From the NCBI GenBank assembly GCA_964016875.1, contig OZ024728.1, forward strand, positions 25,212,328-25,276,327: 64,000 nt of DNA. The letters run 5' to 3'. The notes under the pieces are model-generated. The model was not told the origin of the DNA. It did not search any database and was given only the letters and a program-made list of their open reading frames with translations. Below are positions 55,938 through 64,000 of the stretch, piece after piece. Source of the stretch: Fallopia convolvulus. Its lineage: Eukaryota; Streptophyta; Magnoliopsida; Caryophyllales; Polygonaceae. The position numbers were made by a program, and so were the translations under genes. Within the stretch, counting starts at the first letter, position 1. The number at the start of each line of letters is the position of its first letter.

Positions 55938-56201
55938 GAGTTTGGTTCAAATGAAACAAACTCTTATCCTGAAACAAATGCACTTTTTCTAATTCATAGT
56001 GCACTTTTCCTATTTCAGAGTGCACTTTTTTCGGATTTGCACTTTTTGTACTTTGCAGTGCACTTTTTGTAAAGCATTTTTTCAAATTAGACTTTATTTA
56101 TTTTGCAATGCATTTTTGTATGAAAAGTGTACTACGAACTAGAAAAAGTGCATTCGTTTCACATTTCAAGATAAGAGTTTGTTTCATTTGAACCAAACTT
56201 T
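55938..56201. mobile_element. MITE with 9-bp target duplication and TGCACTTTT motifs
   Basis: The termini are inverted repeats of about 35 bases: GAGTTTGGTTCAAATGAAAC on the left pairs with GTTTCATTTGAACCAAACTT on the right. CATAAATAG flanks both sides exactly (55929-55937, 56202-56210). A 9-bp duplication points to Mutator-like mobilisation. The interior contains GTGCACTTTT-type motifs several times, as does the region at 1-2525, and the terminal repeat matches 3388-3407. This links the MITE with that larger element. Confidence 0.85.
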
Positions 56202-56210
56202 CATAAATAG

Positions 56211-57503
56211 TTACACATAATCAACATAGTATAACTAAAGTCGAATATATCTATCCTATGTGCCGTCGTCTTAACTATGCCACATAAGCGTATTCATTTT
56301 TTCATTTACCTCTTTGCCCTTAATTATTTTTAGTATTTTCAATACATAAAAAATAATAATATGTCTTATATTGCTTATAATAATATTATTAATTCATATC
56401 TCTATATTAGCTATATTTGGAAGACATAATTAATTCCTTTACTCTAATAAAAGATTACATATATATTAAAAAAAACTTATCCTCTTATATAATTTATTTT
56501 TTATTTATGGTAATTGTAATATTATCCCAAAATATGTAATATCGATTACCCTTTTATTTTCAAAAAATATCCTCTTGCACGATTAGAAGTGAATTTAAAA
56601 TTTTAATTTGTTAAAAGAGATCCTTATAATATATATTCTTGCATGATTAAAATTGAATTTAAAATTTTACTTTTTTAAATAAGATTATTATAATATCAAA
56701 TTAGAAGGTTATCAAAGATCATGGATGTTTCGAAAATTTGGCATTTATCTAAACCTATCATTAATATCCTTTTTATTAAGATGTCAACTTTGCATTTAAA
56801 CAAGTACATCATGATCCATATCTATTATAAAATTTTGATTGGTTAAAATATAATTGATAATATTTTAAGAGAAAGAGTCGTGTGAGAATGGTCGCCCATG
56901 TGAGAATTAAGAATAAATCTCGCTCGTCCATTCCAAAAAATCAACGCCCCTGATTAAACATTCATTAAAAAAGATAAAATACGGCACATGCGAATTTTTC
57001 CCGTATTATTCGCGTATTTTTCAATAAAATAAGGCACGGACGAATTTTTCCCGTATTTTTCGAAAAATACGTTTTTATGAGACACGCCTAGTTTGTTCAT
57101 CAAAACTAGTGATTTGTTCATCCATATTCACCATTTGTTCATCAATACTAACTAATTGTGCATCGAGTTTTTGATAACAATGTTCATCGATTTATAACTT
57201 TTTTAATTTTTAATTTTATTTTTTAACGTTATCTATGTGTATGAATACAATAGTATTTAGTTTTTTATGCACATATAATTATTTTTAAACTAGAAATGGT
57301 GTTATGATTGTTAAAGATAAGGTCATTACGATACTTCCAAGTTGTCCACAACATATAAGCAAAAGTTAAACCCCAAAGGTCTTCTTTTTTCAAGTTCAAT
57401 AATCGATGCCAAACATCCGTCTATGACTCCTAACGACATCAAGGAAAATCTAAAGGTGTCATTTGACGGACCAATCACAAGAACTCGAAACAAGAAGATA
57501 CAA
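56211..57503. other. AT-rich intergenic spacer
   Basis: No gene is supported. Around 56990-57070 a CGTATTTTTC-type motif repeats, and TTGTTCATC recurs at 57090-57140. The short ORF at 57342-57527 runs into the CACTA end and has no recognisable content. Confidence 0.5.
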
Positions 57504-57960
57504 CACTACACCATTCTGCAGATTTAGCGACCATATTTTAGCGACCACGGAATATGGACGCTAATTAGCGGCCATATGGTCGCCAATGGTCGCAAATTTG
57601 GACGTCAAAACGGGAGAAAAAAATAAAACCAAATTCGCGACCACGTAGTCGCTAAAATGGGCGACCACGTGGTCGCTAGGCCTTTATAGTCGCAACAAGT
57701 GCGCGGGGAAAATTCCCGCCAGCATGTAGCGACCATATGGTCGCAAACATTAGAACACATGTCGGCGACCATATGGTCGCAAATGGTAGCGACCATATGG
57801 TCGCCAACTGTCTCGCGACCACTTGGTCGCAAACCGTAGCGACCAGTTGGTCGCTGACTTGGTCAGATGTTTTGGCGCACCACATCTATTTTGGCGGGTA
57901 ATATCCCGCGTTTTTGGCGACCATTGGTCGCTAAAAACAGTAATTGGTAAAATTCCCGCC
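57504..57960 (+). repeat. CACTA left terminus and 5' palindrome array, right copy
   Basis: GCGACCATATGGTCGC and close variants appear about ten times between 57526 and 57935, in both complete and half-site form, with the conserved non-repeat piece AGTGCGCGGGGAAAATTCCC. The array is the uninterrupted version of the split one at 25107-25297 and 37116-37325. Confidence 0.82.
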
Positions 57961-58481
57961 ATTTCAGCATATATTGCATTCTCGTTCCGCTAAAAAATGC
58001 ACTCTCATTCCGCTTCAACACAACTTCACTCTCATTCCGCTCTCTTCCAAAATATTCACAAAAGAGAGAAAAAATCAACCACAACTGTGAATTGATTCTA
58101 GGAAGAAATTCCGTCAAATTTTACCGACATCCTCATTAAAGGTATGTATTTAAATCTTATTCCTAATTTTTCATTCCGTCATTATATTGTTTTAGATAAA
58201 TATTGACGGTAGAAAGCTTTTGTTTATATATTTATAAGAGATTGTGTTACAGAATTTTACCGCAAATAGCAATTGGTTATGTTGTAAATGTCTGTTGTAC
58301 TGTTCTGAAGTTGGGGACCATATGGATGCTAAATGGCGACCATATGGTCGCTAAAAGCATATCAGCGACCATATGGTCGCTAATTAGCGTCCATATGGTC
58401 GCTAATTAGTGTTCATATGGTCGCTAAATGCAGTTGAATTAATTTAATTGTACTCTTATTTTGAAATGCAGGAAGGAAAAA
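57961..58481 (+). promoter_or_regulatory. tnpD leader exon and palindrome-bearing intron, right copy
   Basis: Leader text CTCTCATTCCGCTTCAACAC precedes a donor TAAAG-GTATGT at 58140. The intron ends at AG 58470-58471, 10 bases before the ATG. Between 58315 and 58430 lie five copies or near copies of GCGACCATATGGTCGCTAA, more than in the left copy. Confidence 0.6.
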
Positions 58482-61400
58482 ATGCGTGAGTGGATGTATG
58501 TGCGTAATATAGATGGTTTTTTGAACAACGAGTTTTTAGCTGGCGTAGAGCAATTTCTGGAATTCTGCAAATCTATGCCGTCCTATAACCCATCCAAATT
58601 AAGGTGTCTGTGTCGGAGGTGCAAGAATAAGAAAATGAAATATGTGGATGATGTGCATTATCACCTTGTTAAGGAAGGTTTTGTTCCGAACTATTACCAT
58701 TGGGTTTCGCACGGGGAGACAGATGAAAGTTTCGCTGCATTGTTGGCCGAGTCTAGACAACATGAAGGCTGTAGCAGTTCTGATCCAGCACCACCATTAA
58801 ATGGTGGGAATGATAATCGAATGGAACAGATGGTGTATCATGGTTTTAATTATGGCCGAAGTGATTACACTGTTGAGGATCCCGTGCAGAATGCGGATAT
58901 AAGGCATGAGAAAGGGGAGCAATATTATAATGAAGCGCCCAATCCCGATGCACAGCGTATGTACGACATGTTGTCGGCCGCAAATAGGCCTTTGTGGCCT
59001 GGATGTGATATTACGCAGTTGGAGGCTGCGACTGAGCTACTGAGCTAAGCTAAGGATGACGGAGCGCGGATATGACATGATCTCGGATTTTTGCGGACGC
59101 GTTTCTCACCCGGAGACGACATTACCAGCCACGTTTTATGACACGAAAAAACTGGTTGAGGGTCTCGGTCTTCCTTACGAGATGAATTATTGTTGTCCAA
59201 ACTCTTGCATGATATATTGGGGTGCAGATGCAGAATACACGGCATGCAAGATGTGTGACTATCCTAGATGGAAGCAAGGCAAGACAAAGCTCATTCCCTA
59301 TTCTCGTATGTTTTACTTGCCAATAACTCCACGGTTGCAGAGGTTGTACGCATCTGTGGTGACTGCCGAACACATGAGATGGCACGCAGAGCACGCACAA
59401 GATGGGGCGATGAGACATCCTTCAGATGCAGAGGCATGGAGGCACTTCAATGCTGTGTGGCCAGATTTTGCATCAGAAACACGAAATGTGAGACTAGGCT
59501 TGTGCACGGACGGCTTCAATCCGTTCGGGGTGTCCGGGCGCCAGTACTCATGTTGGCCTGTGATTCTGACACCCTACAACCTTCCGCCGTCGATGTGTAT
59601 GCGATAAGAGGTTATGTTTTTTACGGTTATTGTACCTGGACCGAAGAGCCCGAAGCAGAAGTTGGATGTCTACTTGCAACCGTTGGTAGCCGAGCTGAAG
59701 GATCTGTGGCTTAATGGGGTGTGCACATACGATTCTTGGAGGAAGCAGAATTTTGTGTTGCGTGCAGCTGTAATATGGACTATTAGTGACTTCCCCGCAT
59801 TTTCGATGTTGTCTGGTATGTTGTTAATTTTACATATCCTAATCAATTTGAAACTATTATATATAATAATACGATTTTTCTAACCTATGCCCTTGGGGCA
59901 TAGGTTAAGATCCTCAAAATAGAAACAATTTGTTAAATTGTAATTATTTAAGATTAATCATTTTTTACAAAGGGTTTATTAGTTTCCATATAGGGTTTTA
60001 GTTCCTTAAAATGGAAAACTTAACCTATGCCCTTAGGGCATAGGATAGAAAAACCGATAATAATAATGCATATATATGATTTGTGAAATTTAATTAATGT
60101 GTGATACAAAATATATGTTTGTGTAGGCTGGAGCACTTCTGGAAAATACGCGTGTCCTTATTGCATGGAGGACACCGATGCATTTTATCTAACACATGGA
60201 CACAAAATGTGCTGGTTCGATTGTCACAGGAGGTTTACAGAACCTGATCATCGCTTCTAAAACAACAAGACTGATTTTAAGAAAGGTAGACGGGAGCGTC
60301 GTGGTCCCCCGGTACTTCGTGATGGATACGAGATATTAGACCAGATAAACAATATGGGCTTGATGAAGATAAATGAAGTGGGAGCTGAGGAGCACAATGT
60401 CGCGGTCAGTAGAGGTTCGGGTTGGAAGAAGAAAAGCATTTTCTGGGACCTACGTTACTGGCCTCGTCTGCTGGTAAGACATAATTTAGATGTCATGCAC
60501 ATTGACAAAAATGTCTTCGATAATATTTTCTTCACCATTCTCGATGTTCCGGGGAAGTCGAAACACAAGTGGTCGGCTAGAAAGGATATAAAGAAATTGT
60601 GCAAGCGTCCGGAGTTGGAACCTGATGAGGAGGACAATAGGTACCCAAAGGCTTGCTATGCACTAGATCGTCATGAAAAACAAGTGCTTCTAGATTGGTT
60701 GAGATCCGTAAAATTCCCGGATGGCTACGTCTCCAACTTGAGCCGCTGCATTGACTTGCACAAGCTTAGGCTCTTTGGGATGAAGAGCCATGATTGTCAT
60801 GTGTTCATGCAAAGGTTGATACCTGTTGCTTTTCGTCCATTTCTTGATGACAAAGTATGGGAGTCCATAGCTCAGCTAAGTGCGTTCTTCAGAGACTTGA
60901 CGTGTTACGAGCTGAAGCCTGAGGTGGTTATGCAATTGCATAAGGAAATACCAATAATTTTGTGCAAGCTGGAGCGCATCTTTCCCCCTGCGTTATTTGA
61001 TTCAATGGAGCACTTGCCTATTCATCTGCCACGGGAAGCTTCACTTTGTGGCCTTGTCAATTACAGATGGATGTATCCAGAAGAAATGTACGTACAGTTG
61101 TATGCAGTTGTTCAGTTTTGGATTCATATAATTAACTTGTATAATAAATATTAATGGTTTTCAATGTATATCATGTAGGCTCTTAAAAAGGCTAAAGGCC
61201 TCAGTTGGCAACAAAGCCCATGTTGAGGGGTCAATTTGTAGTGCCTATCTCGTTAAGGAGACGTCCACATTCTGCTCGTATTATTTTAGCTCACATGTGG
61301 CGAGTACTCATATGGATCACGCCCGCAACGTTAGTTGCACACTTCCAGTTGGGGTTGATCCGGGCGATTTGTCTATTTTCACAACAACTGGTCGTTTCCT

Positions 61401-62472
61401 CACAGATGATGAATTCCATGTGATCCCAACTTACATTCTCATGAAATGCGTCGAAGTGGAACCCTATATTGAGTACGTTTCTATAATCTCAACTAAAGTT
61501 GGTTCGATATATATAAAGTATGTATTTCATTCAATTACTCTGTCGTAGGTACTATTTGACAAACTTCGTGCGGTCGTCAAATCCAACAATAACCGATGCT
61601 CAAGAGCAAAACATTTTGGAAAGACACTTTCGCCTCTGGTTTTACTCCCATGTAAGGATTTCCTATATTAATTTCTATTTAGTTTCAAAATGTACATTTT
61701 TATATTGAATCCGAAATTGTATATACATGCTGATTTAAAATTGCAGGCCGATAGTCCGGAAGTTACAGATCCTAACATTGCAACACTTGCTCGTGGACCC
61801 TCTAAAAAAGTGAGGACATATCCTGGTTAGTTTGTCAATGGTTACCGATTCCACACGAAGGCACACGTATCAACCAGGGCCACTGACAGTAGTGGAGTTT
61901 GTGTTCTAGGACAAAGCTTCGGCACCGACGAGGAGGACTTCTATGGTGTGCTAGAGGAAATCATTAAGCTGCATTACCTATCTCCAACCGTAAAGCTCCC
62001 TATTGTCTTTAATTGTTCGTGGTTTGACACTAGAAGTCGTGGAGGAACACGCATTCACCCTCACCTAAAGCTTGTCGATGTTCATCGACATAAAATGTTG
62101 AGAACAAAAGATCGTTACATATTAGCACATCAAGCCACTCAAGTTTATTTCCTCGATTGCCCAAAGGTGAGGCGTGCAGATGCTGAATGGAGAGCGGTCT
62201 GTAAAGTGAAGTCACGAGTGTGGCCCGATGAATGTACGTGCGTAGACCCTCATGAGAGTGGGTCCAGGGGCGTTGCCGTTGAGGAGGCATTTCAACATGA
62301 TTCTTCCCTTCCACGAGTTATCGACGACAGTACACAAGATAATTATCCGCTTGGTCCGTTAAACGACCCAAACGGAGAGGATCATGTCGTTGAGGATCAT
62401 GAAGAGACGACTACTAAAACGTCTGAGGGTGAGTTTGAGAGTGAGACGGATACAGATGAGGAAGACATGTAA
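58482..62472 (+). pseudogene. CACTA tnpD-like transposase, right copy, few lesions
   Basis: Exons: 58482-59815, 60127-61086, 61179-61472, 61549-61651, 61747-62472. The first exon starts MREWMYVRNIDGFLNNEFLA (transposase-associated domain) and continues into Transposase_21 (YCCPNSCMIYWGADAEYTAC, LCTDGFNPFGVSGRQYSCWP). Later exons hold RHNLDVMHIDKN, DUF4218 and DUF4216, with an acidic C-terminus SETDTDEEDM. Lesions are an 8-base deletion near 59045 that creates a stop, a stop at 59605, a stop near 60257 and a stop near 61828. The first intron contains a MITE. Most lesions differ from those of the left copy, so each decayed separately. The product would be the DDE-type transposase that cuts CACTA ends. 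Confidence 0.85.
59872..60056. mobile_element. MITE with hairpin termini in the tnpD intron
   Basis: The 185-base insert is absent from the left copy's intron. It starts CGATTTTTCTAACCTATGCC and ends with the complement of CGGTTTTTCTATCCTATGCC. Each end carries its own hairpin, CCTATGCCC-TTGG/TTAG-GGGCATAGG. ATAATAATA flanks both sides (59863-59871, 60057-60065), but the site is a TAA microsatellite, so the true duplication length is uncertain. A decayed sibling lies at 55011-55171. Confidence 0.8.
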
Positions 62473-62758
62473 TCAGAATACTACTATTGTATTGTCATTT
62501 ACTTTTCTGATAACACTATTGTTTTAATTTGTCATTCACTTTTCTGATAACACTATTGTTTTAATTTGTCATTCACTTTTCTGATAACACTATTGTTTTT
62601 CCATTCACTTTTCTGATAATACTATTGTTTTGCCATCCTTTCCAACCATAAAAGGAGATAACCATCTCCAATGCTGAAATATCTTCCCAGTGAAAACTCC
62701 CCATCTTCACCTCAAACACATCCTCACCTCAAATCCGACCTAAAACTTCCTTCCTCAA
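62473..62758 (+). other. Spacer with about 37-bp tandem repeat before the ubiquitin-like gene
   Basis: 62500-62635 repeats a unit around TTTTCTGATAACACTATTGT about four times. It is followed by a C/A-rich stretch with CATAAAAGG at 62647-62655 that may hold the promoter and leader of the small gene. The corresponding spacer of the left copy has a different unit. Confidence 0.6.
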
Positions 62759-63070
62759 ATGGCTCAGAGCAGGAGAGCGTGTACCAGGCGAACGACCGCC
62801 TTAGCTCCTGCATTCATCAATTTCTCCATTGTGCGTGTGCGTGGGGATAGGGAGACAAGAACCTTATGGAGCGCCGCACCAAATCTCCAATTAAGATTAG
62901 TCATCGATGATTGGACAGTATCTCCCGCGGGAGCACCACCAGGTTTTAGCCGTTTTTTCTTGAACGACGACGACATCACTGATCGCATTGCAGCTAGGGA
63001 AACGGTTGTGCAGCTTCGCGTGCTCGAAGGTGCTGAGATCCGGGCGGTTTATATTCCACATACAACATGA
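62759..63070 (+). CDS. Small ubiquitin/SUMO-like protein encoded by CACTA element
   Basis: The intact ORF of 103 residues starts MAQSRRACTRRTTALAPAF. After a basic N-terminus, FSIVRVRGDRETRTLWSAA would be strands 1-2, NLQLRLVIDDW a helix-like part, and FSRFFLNDDDITDRIAARET then VVQLRVLEGAEIRAVY the last strands. This order and the closing 'LEG.EI.AV' resemble SUMO ('FLFDGRRL...EEGDEIDAM'). No C-terminal Gly-Gly is present, so it is unlikely to be conjugated; it may bind as a SUMO mimic or act as a structural partner. It lies between tnpD and tnpA in both CACTA copies. The left copy has a one-base frameshift. I know of no standard CACTA gene of this kind. The fold assignment is inference from pattern only. 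Confidence 0.6.
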   Translation: MAQSRRACTRRTTALAPAFINFSIVRVRGDRETRTLWSAAPNLQLRLVIDDWTVSPAGAPPGFSRFFLNDDDITDRIAARETVVQLRVLEGAEIRAVYIPHTT

Positions 63071-63660
63071 GAGTCCATTAATTGTAGTTGTTTGTTTATG
63101 TTTCGACTTAAAAGCTTCACTTTGTGTTGTTTGATTTAGTTGTTTGTCACTTCGTTTAATGTACTTAGGTCACAAGCTAATGTTTGTAACTTGGTTTCGT
63201 TTGGAACCAATGAAGTTATTTGTAACTTGGTTTCGTTTGCAATCAATGAAGTTATTATCATTTACCATATATTCCGATATGGTTTCGTTTGCAATCAACT
63301 CGTTTATTTTCTCCCATTTGAGTCCTCGAGCCAAATATTGTTGGTAGAAAGTGTTTGTTCAAATGTAATGTCTCTACTATAGCAATATAGCGACCACATG
63401 GTCGCGACCTTGAATAATTTTAGAGACCATATGGTCGTTATATTTAAAATTTTAGCGCGGAGTTTGATTTAATTTTGTAAATAGCGACCATAGTCGCCAA
63501 GAACGAATTTTATGGCGCCACCTGGAGGGAAAATCTGAAAATTTGATTTTTCGCGAAATATTTCGATTTGCGGCCATATGGTCGCTAAGTGGCGGCATGG
63601 CCCACCACTTAAATGGCTTACATTTAGCGACCATATGGTCGCTAACCCTGACTAAAAAGG
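63071..63660 (+). repeat. Internal palindrome array of the right CACTA copy
   Basis: After a spacer with tandem TTCGTTTGCAATCAATGAAG-like units (63190-63300), palindromes and half-sites of GCGACCATATGGTCGC lie at 63390, 63422, 63483, 63571 and 63627, in the same relative place as 42560-42985 of the left copy. Confidence 0.72.
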
Positions 63661-64000
63661 AGAATGCGGGTTCTCCTTCGTCATTTCCGCCTTCTCTCGT
63701 TCGTTCCTCTTTCGAGATCCCGACCCCGTCTCCGCCTCCTGCGACGCCGCCCGCCTCCTGCGCCCCCGCCTCCTGCGCCGCCCGCCTCCTGCGTCTCCTG
63801 CCTCTTGCTCCTCCTCCGTCAACTCTCTCGGTACGCCGCCGCCTCTTGCGCCGTCGACACCGCCCGCCTCCCGCCGTCAGCCCCGTCTCCACCACCTACT
63901 CCCCGCCATTTGCATGTAAGTGGTGGTTAATTGTTGTAGTTGTTGTAGATTTTTGTATTTATTTTATTGTTGTTGTGTGGGGATTTGATTGATTGAGAAA
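63661..64000 (+). other. tnpA leader exon and start of first intron, right copy
   Basis: C-rich text (CGCCTCCTGCGCC repeated) ends at CATTTGCAT-GTAAGT (63907-63921), the same donor as in the left copy at 43429-43440. The rest is the beginning of a GTT-rich intron cut by the window edge. Open frames here are compositional and not shared with the left copy. Confidence 0.5.

Larger units (their letters stand above)
57504..64000 (+). mobile_element. CACTA (En/Spm) transposon, right copy, continues beyond the window
   Basis: The left end CACTACACCATTCTGCAG is followed by a dense palindrome array. Gene order and sequence match the left copy: tnpD-like gene, ubiquitin-like gene, internal array, tnpA leader with GTAAGT donor at 63915. 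The window ends inside the first tnpA intron. This copy has no nested LTR elements up to the window edge, and its small gene is intact, so it is the better-preserved member. Confidence 0.87.

Noticed and set aside
62759..63070. The small CACTA protein as a conjugatable SUMO
   Set aside because: The C-terminus lacks a Gly-Gly processing site, so only a SUMO-like fold, not a conjugated modifier, is proposed.

Overview
The window is nuclear DNA of a flowering plant, most likely a eudicot. It is AT-rich, has spliceosomal introns, and is dominated by plant-specific transposable elements (CACTA/En-Spm, Athila/Tat-type Ty3/gypsy, Mutator-like, hAT, Harbinger-like, Helitron, Stowaway-like, tRNA-derived SINE). 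I see one convincing host gene, a two-exon gene on the minus strand at 7912-8582 with its promoter to the right. It encodes a 196-residue protein of the At4g22758-like (DUF7054, ubiquitin-fold) family. No rRNA, CRISPR array or prokaryotic operon is present. Coordinates of joined exons were derived by eye from splice-site consensus and from comparing repeat copies within the window.

Layout. 1-3410: a decayed Mutator-like region with many TGCACTTTT motifs, a FAR1-like coding scrap and two tRNA-like sequences facing each other. 3774-6377: a non-autonomous LTR retrotransposon with a partial tandem duplication and one intact 355-codon ORF. 7912-8874: the host gene. 8985-12050: Helitron-like and hAT elements in AT-rich DNA. 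12270-17132: a second member of the pol-less LTR family, with an inverted LTR piece broken by a MITE and by a probable 1.8 kb solo LTR. 17133-25100: a Tat-like gag remnant, then a Harbinger-like element, a SINE with 16-bp target duplications, a Mutator-like element with 9-bp duplications, a Stowaway-like MITE and a Helitron.

25107-53782 is one CACTA element stretched to about 28.7 kb by nested insertions: a minus-strand Athila-like element (25401-37083), which itself holds a solo LTR (33727-34988), and a plus-strand relative (45506-53217) inserted near the end of the CACTA tnpA-like gene. 53783-57503 is AT-rich spacer with two MITEs. 57504-64000 is a second, closely related CACTA element that runs off the window.

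The two CACTA copies share a gene order: 5' terminal palindrome array, a non-coding first exon, a five-exon tnpD-like transposase (Transposase-associated, Transposase_21, DUF4218 and DUF4216 regions), a small gene whose product looks like a ubiquitin/SUMO-type beta-grasp protein, a second palindrome array, and a tnpA-like (Ptta/En/Spm, Transposase_24) gene. The small gene is intact in the right copy and has a one-base frameshift in the left copy. It is the most interesting candidate in the window. The two Athila-like elements encode gag and protease but no visible reverse transcriptase, RNase H or integrase. Their LTRs and coding regions are peppered with lineage-specific palindromic GTCG-type motifs that nothing else here explains.
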